Source of the DNA: Alnus glutinosa | Taxonomy: Eukaryota > Streptophyta > Magnoliopsida > Fagales > Betulaceae | Assembly: GCF_958979055.1 (NCBI RefSeq) | Contig: NC_084890.1 | Coordinates: 248,001 to 312,000 of the forward strand | Direction of reading: 5' to 3' | DNA length: 64,000 nucleotides | Shown: piece after piece, positions 11,155-23,165 of the stretch | Numbering within the stretch: the first letter of the stretch is position 1 | Layout of the letters: every line of letters starts with the position of its first letter | Translations under genes and position numbers: made by a program | The notes under the pieces: model-generated | What the model was told of the DNA's origin: nothing | What the model saw: the letters and a program-made list of their open reading frames with translations, nothing else | The model's database searches: none

Positions 11155-12761
11155 AAAGAGGCCTGATGGCCTTTATATCAAATGGCCATACGGCCATTAA
11201 GAAAAACAATGGCCAAATGGCCATTAAAATGATAATAAAAAAAGGAAAGAAAATAAAAGGAAAAGAAAAGTCAAATAATCAAATAAATAAATAAATATTA
11301 AGTGGTGTGGGGTGGACACCTGCGCCCCACATTTAAAATGGTGGGCCAAGTGGCCCTTCAATACAAAAAGAAACAAGGCGGACACTATGAGAAAGGGCCA
11401 TTCGGAGTTACAGCACAAACTTTGAGATACGGTCCCTATTCTTTGGGATACGGTCCATGTTCTTTGAGATACGGTTCCTGTTCTCTGGAGTTACGGACTC
11501 AACGTTAATATGGGATACAGTCCCTTTTCTCTTGGAGTTACGGACTCTATGTTCCTTGGGATATGGTCCCCATTCGCTTGACATATGCATACATATATTG
11601 GGGTGTAATGGAATGTATTGTATGTCTTATATATTGTAGTTTTACTAGATGTATTATTTGCATGATTTAAAAGCATAGAATTTGAAAGTGTGAAGATAAT
11701 TGTATTGCCTAGAGTTAGAGATATCATTGTCTATGTAATACCGCGCAAGTTGTCCTACAAAGGCAATAAGTATACGTGATTAGGCATGGTGTTATGGGAT
11801 GCTAATGTCTATGTAATACTACGCGAATTGTTCTGTAAAGGGCAATCAGTGTATGGGATTAGACTTAGTGTTGCCTAATTCAGAGAATGTGGATGTCTTA
11901 GTACAGCTTAGACGTACTTGTATGCTTGAGATTACTCACATACATGTATGATTGAGCCACCGATCAAAAGTAATATATTGTAGATGGATTGATATGTAGA
12001 AGCTTCCAAGATGGGATAACTGGAACTTCTATATATGTTCGCAGCTATATAGTATGTTTTAAATGCTTTCTAATAGTCGATGTTTGCTGTATCAGCTACG
12101 GGGGTTTTTCAAACAAAAGTTTATAAAATTGGTAGCTTTTATAGTGCTTGCAAAACTATAAAAGAAAAGTTGGTTCTTTGCGAAAACTCAGTGAATAGTA
12201 TACCTCTGAGGTCTTAGTGTAATTATTTATGTTAAGGCGGTGGACTCTTAATTCCACGTGTACGGATGCGGCAACCCCCGCAACCGTACAGACATTAATG
12301 CTTTGGTTGTAGGTTCTGCGGATATAGATATTGACTTGTCCACCTAGCGTATGGGATACTATAATTGGAGCACATTGCGATAATCATAAATTATGGACTC
12401 ATGGGTAGTTCGTATTTTTTGTATTTTATTTATGGCTCGTGTCCAACGTGGCATATGTATTTATTGAGCATGTATTTTAGTATGTAATTAGTGTAATATA
12501 TTTTATAAGCTTTAAATAGATAGACTAGTAAATGGCTCTCATTGTTGTAATTAACTGTTACGTATTAGATGTATTTCCGCTTATGATATGTGTTCTGTTG
12601 CATATTGATATTTATATTCTGTTGTGTTAGATGTAACTCTGAATATCAGATACATATTATGGAACGTGTACGTTATGTTGGCTGAGCGACAAGTAGTCAT
12701 GCCACTGTGAAGATCCAATTTTATATGTTTTTTTTTTAAAAAAAAAAAATGGGTCGTCACA
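10908..12761. mobile_element. Candidate fossil solo LTR, gypsy-like
   Basis: The block starts TGTGTAATGTCC and ends GGGTCGTCACA, a TG...CA pair with ends of the kind seen in some plant gypsy LTRs. It is about 1.85 kb, with no gag or pol homology, suggesting a solo LTR. I could not find a convincing 5-bp flanking duplication, so the borders are tentative. It includes imperfect repeats of GAGATACGGTCC (about 11420-11570). Confidence 0.4.
11420..11575. repeat. Imperfect tandem repeats with core GATACGGTCC
   Basis: About six diverged units of roughly 25 bp share TTTGAGATACGGTCC or GGAGTTACGGACTC. They lie inside the candidate LTR. Confidence 0.6.
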
Positions 12762-12762
12762 G

Positions 12763-13075
12763 TCTGTTTGGGTTTGCGATTTCAAAAAGCGCGATTTAAA
12801 AATAATGATTTTAAAATGTGTGATTTGAAAAAGTGATTTTTAAAAACGTAGTTAGGCGTTTGGCAAAATCGCAGTTTAGCCTTTAAAATCACAGGTTAGC
12901 CTTTTAAAATACTGCGTTTTCAAAAAAACGCCACATTGCATGCGATTTAAATAAGCACTTTTCTGCGTTTTCAAATCGAAATTTTTTAAAAACACAGTTT
13001 TCAAACGGTTCATTTTCTGCGATTTGATTTAAAATTGTACTTTTTCTTTACGAAATTACAATTCTAAACGCACCC
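12763..13075. mobile_element. hAT-like MITE
   Basis: The left end GTCTGTTTGGGTTTGCGATTTC is approximately inverted at the right end (reverse complement GGGTGCGTTTAGAATTG). The interior repeats GCGATTTnAAAA in both orientations. This resembles plant MITEs with GGTGCGTTTGG termini. A weaker relative lies at 52113-52432. Confidence 0.55.
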
Positions 13076-13410
13076 GTAGAATGCCAATGATGCAATACTT
13101 TCCTGTTTCTTCTCAAGTAAACTGAGATTAGCAGGTAAAATATTTAAGAACCATAATTTCTACTGAAAACCTATAAACTAAATTGATGTCACACAAGATT
13201 GTAGAGGAACTAGACGCACAATATAGTACTTCATCCCTCAACAAAGGCAAGAATTTACACGGTACGTGATAGGTAAGATTTGCCAAATATTTCCATTAAT
13301 TGGATGAAGGAGCAACCCTTAATTTTCACAAGCGTTAGAACGAAGAGAACATGGACATGCATTTCTAAGAAGTCCCAAACATGCATGATCCAACAACAAG
13401 TGTACAATTT

Positions 13411-14735
13411 CTAAGCAAACTGATGAGAGGAGAGGCGGAACTTATAAGTAGAGCAATGCCCAAGTGGAAATGGATCATCGGAATGGCTACCATGGGCTCT
13501 CTTGTTGTAATAACCTGGATAGTCATCCCTGCGGAAGGGCACAATTTCATGCAAAACGAGGCCTATCTTCTCTGCTTTCTTCACTAAATCCCATTTGTCG
13601 TAAGGGTAGCCCCTCTTGTGTGACACATGAATCTCCCCTCCTTGTTTCCGTAAGAGAAGTTTAGCATTCTTCAAAAAACCCTTTACCAACATCTTGTTCA
13701 ACCTATTTCAGTGCCATACATAGAATTCACGTCACTTTGTGTGTTTTTTCATTCTCCAAACACAAAATAATCCACATTAATTTACATCATCATCATCATC
13801 AGAAGTTCTAATTAACCACTAATCTTTGGTATTGAGATTTCTTTTCTTTTTCTGTTTTGATGTATATATGATTAATTTGTTTACCATATACACTCCCAAG
13901 CATTGTGTTAAAAGACAGACAAATCATATGTCATGTCATATCATATCACAATCTAATGAGATCTATCATTTTAAGAAATGTGCAACAATCTCGTACGATC
14001 GTGACACATTAAGTTAGAACCAAATTCTGAACAAAAAAAAAAAAAAATTGTTAAGATGTCAAGCATTTCTCTATATAAATTATAATATAGCTGAATATAG
14101 AATTGCGATAGGTGACATTTTAAATTATTGACAAGTGTCCCTTTAAATATAATATATAAATATAAATCAAAATATATTAGACATCTAAATCAAATAGTAT
14201 TAATTTATTTAATAGGTCAAGCATTATTAATGTCCAAATCATATAAAGAAACAAAAAATACAAATCAAATTATATTATATTAAGTTGGAAAGTAAAAGAA
14301 CTTTTTTCAGCCAAAATATTCCAATGTAAATAACAAGAAATAAATAAAATGGTTAATAATAAGGAGATTGAAAAGGAAGTAAAATTTAATATATAATAGC
14401 GATAAATAAAATGAAAAATTAGATGAGGGTAAAGAGTAAAAAGTTTAAAAAAGAAGAAGAAGAGAAAAAGAACATAACTTGATCTGGCAGTTGTTATCCT
14501 CGGGGTAGTGAAATCCAGCATGGGGGAAATTGAAGACGATCCGATCAAACCTTTGAGTCTTGAGGAAGAAATGTTGGCTCATCTGCTCCGCATCAACTTT
14601 ACACAACACCAAGCAACCCCTCTCTTCCAGCTCCCTCACATTCCCTATCCCATAACTGTACTTCCTCGCTAGATCATCTGGATTGTATCAAGTAAATACA
14701 TAAAAATAGAGACCTAATAATTAATAAAATTTCTC

Positions 14736-14785
<50 letters not shown>

Positions 14786-14966
14786 AAATAGAAGCGTCAA
14801 TGGTAGGCAGGTCTGCAGGTTACCCTGAGCATCGAGAGAAGTGGCAACCATGTTGCGGGCAGAGCCAAATGCTCTGGCTAAGCATAGGGAGAAGGACAAG
14901 TCTCCCTCTCCAACCAACAATATTCGCTGCCTGGATGAGTAGTGCTTCATCCATTTCTCTGCTTCT

Positions 14967-14998
<32 letters not shown>

Positions 14999-15082
14999 TT
15001 CTTCAGTGCCATCATCATCCTCTTGGTAATTTCCTGATTCTATTATTACCTCTTGGTATTCCTCTTCCATCTCCATTACCAT
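13411..15082 (-). CDS. BMT5-like (DUF2431) Rossmann-fold methyltransferase
   Basis: Three exons, 15082-14824, 14677-14479 and 13702-13411, join in phase to give 249 residues. After an acidic N-terminus with a run of ten Asp, the SAM-binding motif I region reads ILLVGEGDLSFS (about residue 54). FDRIVFNFPHAGFH follows, then GGEIHVSHKRGYPYDKWD, and a C-terminal block PGYYNKR...DDPFPLG. These are hallmarks of the family of yeast Bmt5, which methylates uridine N3 in 25S rRNA. Plant members such as At4g26485 lack assigned substrates, so rRNA methylation is an inference. Intron 1 holds a GA microsatellite (about 14742-14782). The 5' flank is CT-rich. Confidence 0.9.
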
Positions 15083-15468
15083 TTAGATTCCCGGACAGAA
15101 GCTTTTGGTAGCCCAAGCCCCAAGGGTCTCTTCTTTGTACCTACATGCTTTTCACTATTCAAATCACACGCCTACACCAAACGCCAAAAAAAAAAAAAAA
15201 AAAAAAAGTAAAAAAACTCATCACTATTACACGGAATCTCAATCGTGCTCGGGGAACCCACTGCTTCACTCCCACACTCACTCAAATGTGTTTTCGAGTT
15301 TTCTTCTCTCATTCACTACTTTCCAGTGTCTTTCACTTTTTTTCTTTTTCTCTCATTCGCTTCAGAGTCTTCACTTTTTCTTTTTCTTTTTTTCTTTTCT
15401 CTTTTTTCTATGCGAGAGAAAGTACTTAAAAAGGAGCCAAAGATGGGAATAAAGGGGAGTTCCGCCGT
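15083..15468 (-). promoter_or_regulatory. 5' flank of the BMT5-like gene, CT-rich
   Basis: Pyrimidine-rich tracts on the plus strand (about 15290-15410) and an A-run (about 15186-15207) precede the start. No TATA box or transcription start could be fixed. A MITE begins immediately upstream at 15469. Confidence 0.4.
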
Positions 15469-15896
15469 GGATTGAGATTCCTTAAGGGTGTTGTTGCAAT
15501 ACTTCTTTTTCAGACCATTCATTCAAAATGAATAATTCAGATTATCATCAAAAGTTTTAGAAGAAAAAATAGTTTTAGACAGTAGGTGTGATGGCTGACC
15601 CACCTATTGTGGGTGGTTCGGAGTGGCCAAACCAACCCCAATAGAGCACTGAAGAAGTGGGTGGCAACAAGCGATGGCGGTCGGCGTGAGGGGCAAGAGG
15701 GAGAAAACGAGAGGAATTAATTTGAGGGCTTTTGTTTTTCTAAACATTGTTTTTAAGTTTTCACAAAAAGTCGATGACATGACATGATCATGATCGTTTA
15801 TTTTAATTGATGGGTATATCTTCTGGATTACTTAAGAATTGAGGTCATTCTAATTGAACGGTCAATATTTTGGGATTACAGAGGGAATCTCAATCC
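15469..15896. mobile_element. MITE with GGATTGAGATTCC terminal repeats
   Basis: Left end GGATTGAGATTCCTTAA and the reverse complement of the right end, GGATTGAGATTCCCTC, form terminal inverted repeats about 430 bp apart. The interior is GC-rich in its middle and non-coding. No clear target duplication, so the superfamily is not assigned. Confidence 0.5.
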
Positions 15897-16380
15897 GCTA
15901 GTCACTAACACAAAATCATGGCGGGCAAGAAAACATAAATAGCTACTCAGACTTCAAACATGATCTGCATTTGCTCCACTTTGAGACATGAAATATTGCG
16001 CACATTTTGTTAAAGCATAAAACGGCTACTTGAGTTTAGTCAACAAGTTTGTTTGCCGCTACAGCTGTTCATAATTATGATCAGAAAACACAGCCCAAAT
16101 CTACCACATTTCTGGCAATCAATACACAATCTTTTTTCTTTTGTGGGGGGCGGTTTATAAGAGCTAATCACAAGGATGAAAGCTGCCCACTGGAGTATAA
16201 TAATTACATAAGAAAGGATCTCTAATTGAAATGGAAAAGGCCAAAAAAGAGAAAAAGCAAAGAAAAGAAAACATGTTACAAAATCAAAATGGATAGCGGC
16301 TACTTCTGCATGTCTTCTAAGGTCTGCACAAAGCTAACCCCATGGTTGTGGTGCCATCCACAACTCCAAGGCTCCCAACA
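15897..16380. other. Intergenic and 3' UTR of NRPD4 gene
   Basis: No gene seen. The portion next to 16381 is the likely 3' UTR of the NRPD4 gene. Confidence 0.5.
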
Positions 16381-17374
16381 TTAATTATCTGCACCAAGAT
16401 TATTGAGTGAATGACAGCTAAATAAGGCCATCACGGTTCAAGAAGCAAAATGAAAATTTTACCAGGGATGTCAACTCGTGCCCTTTCCATTTGACTTTCT
16501 AAGCTAGGAGACTCTTTTAACTTAGCAAGCTCACTTAGCACATCTTTGAGGGGTTCGCTGAGCTTGGTTCTCTTAGCCTAGAGGAGGAAAATTTTAGTTC
16601 AGAAAGCCAACAGTTTAATCATAAGTTGGCAGAACAATTATATTATGACAATGACAATTATCAACAGCTGAAAGATGGGCATGCTCATTAGTTGTTCAAA
16701 AGGGAATGTCATGAATATTAAGCCCCAAAGTCAGGAAATATCAACATATTGTCATATGCATTCACCTTTCAAATAATTGGCACAATAAAATCAGTTTTGC
16801 ATCCGTAGTCATAATAAACTGTGCACCAATTTGGCTTATTTCTACTTATTTATCAACGTTAGAGGCTCAACCTGATATTAGTTCTAGTCTTCTACCTCTG
16901 CAGTTATTAATATGGAGGCAACACCTTTGCCCATTTTCTACTTATTTTTCAAACATAGGACTAGAAACAATATAGTAAGCAAAGACTTGGCATAGTAAGC
17001 AATCTAAAGATATAATTCTCCAAAAAAATTACAAAGCCAGACATGTCATACCTTCAAGGATGGGACCAGAGCAAAAACTTCATCAACAGATTCTGGACAA
17101 ACATTGGCAATCAGGCATATCTGCAGTCAAAAAATTGACAATAAGAATGCTGCATGACTTTTAAGATTCAAGTGACTCAGGTTGAGATTGAGACCTCGCC
17201 ATCAGAGACATCATATTTTGTGAGAGCCCTTATTCCAGTTAAGAATTCAACAGCTGATGGAGGTAAATGCCATATCAAAAGCAGTGATAGGTCATATAAA
17301 ATTGCGAGTGTGTGTGTGGGGACACACACAAACAAACAAACAAACACATACAAAACTAATTCTTTAATGATAAG

Positions 17375-17413
<39 letters not shown>

Positions 17414-18771
17414 AACTAAAAGATAAAAGCTCTGAATAAATTAAGTTCAAGGATACTCAAGAACTTGTCTAACAGGCTGGGGATTTGTGTAATAACCACC
17501 CCTTTTGGCGTACTGCAGCCCTTTGTCAAATGATCTGGAAACAAACAAGCAATTGTAACACTTTAAATACACATTGAACTTCTATTCAATAACAGAAGCA
17601 TTAAATTTATCCCTCACACAGGGAGTCTAAATTCTGGATCTCTTGATAATATGACCATCTGATCCTTGATTCCTTGTAAAATATCAACAGCCTCACAATC
17701 CATCATGCATTTGACATTCTCTGGGAGTTCTGCATATGTTATTAAAAACATGTAACAGTACAGCGTTAACCTACCAATGGACACCCCCAGCTTAAGAGAC
17801 AGATCTACAAATAACTTTCTCCAAAACCAAGAAAACATGCTTCAAAGTACCCACCCTGCTCAATTTTGAACTCCAGTGGTTGTGGTTCCTTAGGAATTGA
17901 ACTTTTTCCACCAGTAGAAGTCTTGTCTCCTTTTCCCCATTTGCTCGAATCACCTTAGCAATCAAAAACAGCACATTCAAAGGAAATCAATCATAGATGT
18001 GCACAGAGAAAGGTAATCAAAACAAACAGGCAACAGCCAAATAAAATGTTGAAGAAAATTAAACCTTTTGGAAATAGAGTTTCAAACTTCGCACCAGATT
18101 TTGGAGAAAAATTAGTTTTAGCTTCGGGTGAACCTATAATACAATTCCACCAATTAGAGAGGATTAATGGGTATGTTTAAGTCTCATTCAAACAATTGTT
18201 CAACATTGCAGAAGACAAGCATATTTATCACTAGCATATATATCACCCACAATAAAGGTCAAAAATAAGTATTGAAGGAAAAGAAGAAAACGTTAACCTT
18301 CAAAATTGAACTGAACTTTCCTTCCCCTCTTTGACTTTGTTGAGCTATCATCCTTCCCTTTCAAGGATGATACACCTAAAATAATTCACAGAAAATAGGT
18401 GCTTCACAACATTGCATGTTTTAAAGAATAGTATTTCCTATATTGTCTTCGCACAGATTTCAGCACTAATGGTACAACTCAACACCCCAAAAAAAGTAAG
18501 GATTATAACATCTTCTCCTTAGACAGACCATGACTTTCTTTCTTTCTGGGCATAGACAGACTGACCTGATTAAAAAGAATGAACTACTACTTCGGCCATC
18601 CAATTCCTTCACTTAATGGGCAAATTTTTTTTTTTTTTTCTTTTCATACAAAGCAATGCATATAACACCCACGAAACAAAACAAAATACCTTGTTTTGGA
18701 GGATTAGATTTGAGTGAAGATTTTCGTGCTGTTTGGGGGGGCAGAGAGAAACCTTTTCCTCCTTTCTCCAT
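16381..18771 (-). CDS. NRPD4: DNA-directed RNA polymerases IV and V subunit 4
   Basis: Ten exons fit in phase: 18771-18690, 18375-18298, 18133-18065, 17953-17855, 17729-17618, 17534-17457, 17228-17195, 17120-17052, 16577-16463 and 16388-16381, giving 247 residues. The N-terminus MEKGGKGFSLPPQTARKSS and the basic linker KSKRGRKVQF match plant NRPD4/NRPE4. The Rpb4-like core follows: ELPENVKCMMDCEAVDILQG, FDKGLQYAKRGGYY, ICLIANVCPESVDE, LSEPLKDVLSELAKLK. This subunit pairs with the seventh subunit to form the stalk of Pol IV and Pol V, the nuclear enzymes of RNA-directed DNA methylation. After ELAKLK, where I recall the Arabidopsis protein ending, about 20 more residues follow before the stop. 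A 5'UTR intron (18787-19004) is likely. The last 8-nt exon is the least certain; reading through its donor would give a slightly different tail. Confidence 0.92.
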
Positions 18772-19004
18772 TACTACTTTCTATTTCTGCAAAATACAAT
18801 AATACACAGTATTTAACAATAATGTAACGCAGATAATAGAAACCAGACAAACCCCTTTTCCCAAAAAACGAAAAATAACAGTTTTTTTTTTTTTTTCTTC
18901 AGGAAACTCCACAAAGCCCAAAAATGGCGTAAAGCAAGGAAAACCAACCCCATTAGATTAAAGATAAATAAAAAAAAAACAAGAAAGAAGAAGATAAAGG
19001 GTAC

Positions 19005-19100
19005 CAGTGAAAGACCGCAAGGGCTGATCGCCAAGGAGCAGAGGAACTGAAAGCAGGCCTCCAATCTTTCACTGCTTAAACCCTGTTTTGGCCCTTTTCC
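19005..19100 (-). other. Likely 5'UTR exon of NRPD4 gene
   Basis: A GT donor at 19004-19003 pairs with an AG acceptor just above 18786 to remove about 218 bp ahead of the start codon. The upstream limit of the exon is a guess. Confidence 0.45.
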
Positions 19101-19314
19101 TTGGCTTTTCCGTTTTTCCATGCGTTTTTTTTTAGGCTTTAATATGCCTCTCTGGTCTCTGACATTACGACGATAATACCCATGGTTTCCAAGGTGACAA
19201 ACGCTATGACAATGGGGGCAATTGTGTCTCACTCTTCAGTACGAATTACTTTGAACTTTCAAGGGAAAATGGTAAATTGGTCATTGGGCAAAATTATAAA
19301 TTATTCTACGTGGT

Positions 19315-19315
<1 letters not shown>

Positions 19316-19378
<63 letters not shown>

Positions 19379-21710
19379 GTTCTTCCTTAAAATGGCATAG
19401 AATAGTGATACGTGGTATAAATTCATACTTTTTAGTGACTAAATCGATCATTTAATTACTAAACCGATCTTTTAAATAAAATTGAACCGGTCTATTTAAT
19501 ATATCTCTTTATATTAATGATACAAGTAGCCTCTATCTATCTCAATTAATGATATAAGTATGACTCTTTATTAATTTTATATTTTTTGTTGAAATCTAAA
19601 TATGTTTCCATTTTGTTTGTGAAATTTGTTGTTGAGCAATTCTTCATTTGAATCTTTATTAGATTTTTTTTTTTTTTTCATTTGCTTTTTCGAATGTTCA
19701 GAATTATATAGGATTAAAATATAATAGGTATCACATCAACAATAAAAAAAATTTCTACTAATTTTCTATTTTATTTTCATTCTAAATTAAAAATAATGGT
19801 CTTATGTTTTAATTCATTTGAATGTTTTATATGATATTTGCTTTTCTTTTATGTGATTTTCATGATTTTCACTTATTTTTTGGAAGTGTTATTTTACTTT
19901 TGAAAGCCAAAAAATGCTAAATTTTATTTGATTATTGTGTACAAAAGGAATATAAATGCTTTTAAAACACTAAAGAGTTAATTAAGCATTAAATTTGAAA
20001 TGATTTTTTTTTTAATGTTCAAAATTATATTTATTTTATTTTTATTGAAACATAATAGGTACGTATCACACTAACAATATAATAGATTCCTACTATTAAT
20101 GCTTTGATAATCAAAATCCAGGTTTCTCTTGCTAATTTTTTTTTTTCTTTACACTTCTTTCCATTTTAAACTACACATATGAGAATATTTCAAATATTTT
20201 AATTTATATGGATTAAAACTAAAAATATAGTTATTGTGTGCAAATTTTATATGATTTATATATTCATGCAATGTTCTTTATGCAATGGAGAATTATGACA
20301 CGTGGCGTGAACCCATAATTTTTAAACACTGAACCAGGTTTTTAAGTAAAAAAAACCAGTGAATTTTAAAAGTTGAACCGGTTTTGTTATGATTTTAATA
20401 AATTTATTGTGTTTTAATGAAAAAATCATGGATGTTAATCTTCATGAGACCAAAATAAGGAATTTTTCACATTATATCATTAAGTGTCATTATAGCCACA
20501 TTAAGTTGTGAGATTTTTTTATTTTTATTTTTATAAAAAAATGAAAATTAAAAACATGCATTAATTCTAAGTGGTCATATTTTTTTTTTCTCCAAAATTT
20601 TATTTCAAAAATTTTCTTTATATGAAATTTCATTAAGTTCAAAATTTTAATGTACAATACTACGATTTCAGAATTTACGACTCTCTAAAATTATAAAGAG
20701 ACAAAATTTAAAATTAAGAATGTACTATATTAACTACGTATAATTGATCATATATTTATTGTATGCATTAATTCTAAAGAAACCGTACAAGTAAGCTGAA
20801 AAGTCATATTACTCTCTTAGATTGGTTATGTATACCTCTTTAGGGTTTGAAACATCTTGAATTGTGAAATCAAAAATATACATTAGCAACATTCAAGAGA
20901 GAAGAACAGATTGTTAAAGTACATAATTTTATTTTGTTTTTTTTTAAGGACTTTTCTTTGCTTTCTTTCTTCTTCTTCTTTATATATATATATTGGATTT
21001 TGTGGAGGTTGAAGGACTTTGTGTTTTATGCATTTTTATAATTAGAATCTATATATTCTTCCTTTTTTTTTTTTAAACTTTCCGTTTTCAACCATGTCTA
21101 CCTATGTCAATAAATTTTCATAAAAAAATGTTTATTTTTCTCTGTATTTTTTTTTCCCAATGTTCAGAATTATTTGCGTTTTATTAGTATTGAAATATAA
21201 TAGGTATCACACAAAGATTCCTACTAATTTTGTATTAATGCTTTGATATTTAGATTAAACTATGTATTATTTTTGAATATTTTTCTGTTTTTGAAAGCAA
21301 AATGAGGCAAAAAATTATTTGATTAAGCATTGAACGTGATGTGAGAGGATTTATTTGATTGCATTAAATGTTGAGTGAAAATTTTTGTTTTATTTTGTAG
21401 GATTTGGCTTAGGTGCTGTAAAAAAAAATTATATTACCATATTGACCATTGAAAAAATTACAGTACCTATGCTGTAATATTTGGAATTTAGATTTTCTTT
21501 TTGCAATTATTTTATTTTTATACTTTTTTTCGTTATAAACTACACTTATGTGAACAAATATTTTAAATATTTTTACTTTTTTTGGGTGTGATAATTTTTT
21601 TTTTTACAAGCATTTTTTAACCTATAATAAAAAGTACGATGAAGGTGTGTTTAAATTCTGAAATTAAATTATAATGAAGAATCTCACGCATAGTGCGGGT
21701 TATGAGCTAG
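19316..21710 (+). mobile_element. Non-autonomous Helitron nested in MULE MITE
   Basis: The 5' end is TC preceded by A at 19316, followed by a TA tract and the conserved TCGAGTTCTTCCTT block. The 3' end has the diagnostic hairpin CGCATAGTGCG, GGTTATGAG, then CTAG at 21707-21710 followed by T. Insertion between A and T is confirmed because the other arm of the host MITE shows the uninterrupted sequence. It is an inverted relative of 6742-9369 and is AT-rich and non-coding. Confidence 0.85.
19319..19375. repeat. TA dinucleotide tract at Helitron 5' end
   Basis: About 28 TA units directly after the Helitron 5' TC. Confidence 0.9.
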
Positions 21711-21881
21711 TACAAAATAATTGTAAAGTACTTGTGGTAGATAAAAATTACAAATTATTTCTTAAAGTTGATTTTTCTTCACAAATTTTACAGAGTTTGT
21801 TAGGTTGTCACATCAATCCAATAAAAACAAGACATGTGTTCCTCTTAATAAAAAAAAAATATTAAAAATTAAAAACTTACA

Positions 21882-21918
<37 letters not shown>

Positions 21919-21949
21919 AAAAAAAGAAAAACAAATTGACACTTGGGTG

Positions 21950-22372
21950 GCAGCCACCCCCTATGGGGAGGGGGTGGCTTGCGAGCTACCCCCAAAGGTA
22001 GCCAATGCCACCTATGGGGTTGCTCGTCGCTATCGCCATGGACTGCAGCTTGGGGGGGACACGCACCACCTTGGTACTGTCAAGGATGGCTCGCAAGCCA
22101 TCCCAAAGCAAGATAGGAGTGGCCGCGCGGCCACCTATAGGCAGGGGATAATGCGCAAGTCACCTTAGAGGTGGTCGTCAACACCCCCATGTGTTGGGGT
22201 TGGCTTTCGAGCCACTCCCAGCCTGTTCTGGGGTGGCTCACAGGCCACCTCAAACGGGACCATGCTCGAAGCCCACCCCCTGCTCTAAGGTGACTTGTGA
22301 ACGACTCTAGAGGCGGCGCTTATGGCTCACTGGCCACCCCCCTCCCAATAGGTTGCCGCCACCCCAAGTCCC
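21950..22372. repeat. GC-rich GTGGC/GCCAC-word segment inside the MULE MITE
   Basis: Repeated short words such as GGTGGC, GCCACC and GGGGTGGCT in both orientations make a self-complementary GC island in AT-rich DNA. The other two copies of the MITE have shorter versions (about 165-200 and 50380-50475). Open frames here are not genes. Confidence 0.7.
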
Positions 22373-22691
22373 ATTTTTTTTTAATATATATAATATTTTA
22401 AGTTTTTTAATTTTTAATATATTTTTTTATTTAGAGAGACACGTGTCGCGTTTTTATTAGACTAACGTGGTTAAATTTGTAGATGGAAAACGACTTTAAG
22501 AAGTAATTAGTAATTTTTGCATACCAAAAGAATCTTACAATTATTTTTTATGCCACATAGAGTGATTTATAATTTAAGCCAATCACAAAAACCAATGATG
22601 TAATTTTCTCTACTTTCAATCCAATTTATGAATTTGTATTTTTGTTAAGAGAAAATCTTTAGTCAAATTATAGGACAATCCCAAATCCAGT

Positions 22692-22857
22692 ATTATTAAT
22701 GAGAAATGATATAAATATATCTCTTATAAATCTCATTTTCAATTTCATCATTGAATTTATAAGATATATATTAAGTCCTACAATTTTAATGTTAAATTTG
22801 AAACTTAATTATATGAAGATGTGTATTGAATATATGTGTATTATTTCTCATTATTGA
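22692..22857. mobile_element. Small MITE-like inverted repeat
   Basis: ATTAATGAGAAATGATATAA at the left is imperfectly inverted at the right (reverse complement AATAATGAGAAATAATACA). About 165 bp, non-coding. Superfamily not assigned. Confidence 0.45.
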
Positions 22858-23165
22858 TATAGTAAACCAACTTAAAAATAAAGAATTATTCTCTTCAAAT
22901 AAAGATATCCCAACCCGAGAAGCATTTCCAATACATAGATTTTTACGCTCCAAAAAAAAAAAAAAAAAACAAAGATTTTAGTTTCTATATTTTTTTTTAA
23001 ATAAATAAATAAGAAGCTATTTGTCATTTTTTGGTATTAATCAAACTAAGTTATTTGAGTCACTTAAATGCAACAGTAACTTGCTAAAAAGTTTAATAAG
23101 AAGAAATCCCCGGCCCTAATTCGAGCAAATATGTACTCAGCACTTCATAGTTCATACCTTATTAT

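Larger units (their letters stand above)
19263..22610. mobile_element. MULE-type MITE interrupted by a Helitron
   Basis: Left end GGGAAAATGGTAAATTGGTC and the reverse complement of the right end, GAGAAAATTACATCATTGGT, are diverged copies of the arms seen at 50082-50714. The flanks carry a 9-bp target duplication with one mismatch: AACTTTCAA at 19254-19262 and TACTTTCAA at 22611-22619. The Helitron at 19316-21710 sits in the left arm. The inner part (21830-22450) includes a GC-rich segment full of GTGGC/GCCAC words (about 21950-22372). Divergence marks it as older than the other two copies. Confidence 0.8.

Noticed and set aside
15105-15475. Plus-strand ORFs upstream of the methyltransferase gene
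   Set aside because: They are Phe/Ser-rich translations of a CT-rich promoter tract.
18813-19232. 139-codon ORF upstream of NRPD4
   Set aside because: It reads across the inferred 5'UTR intron and its homopolymer runs; no resemblance to any family.
21813-22168. ORFs in the GC-rich segment
   Set aside because: They fall in a self-complementary part of a MULE MITE, with no family features.
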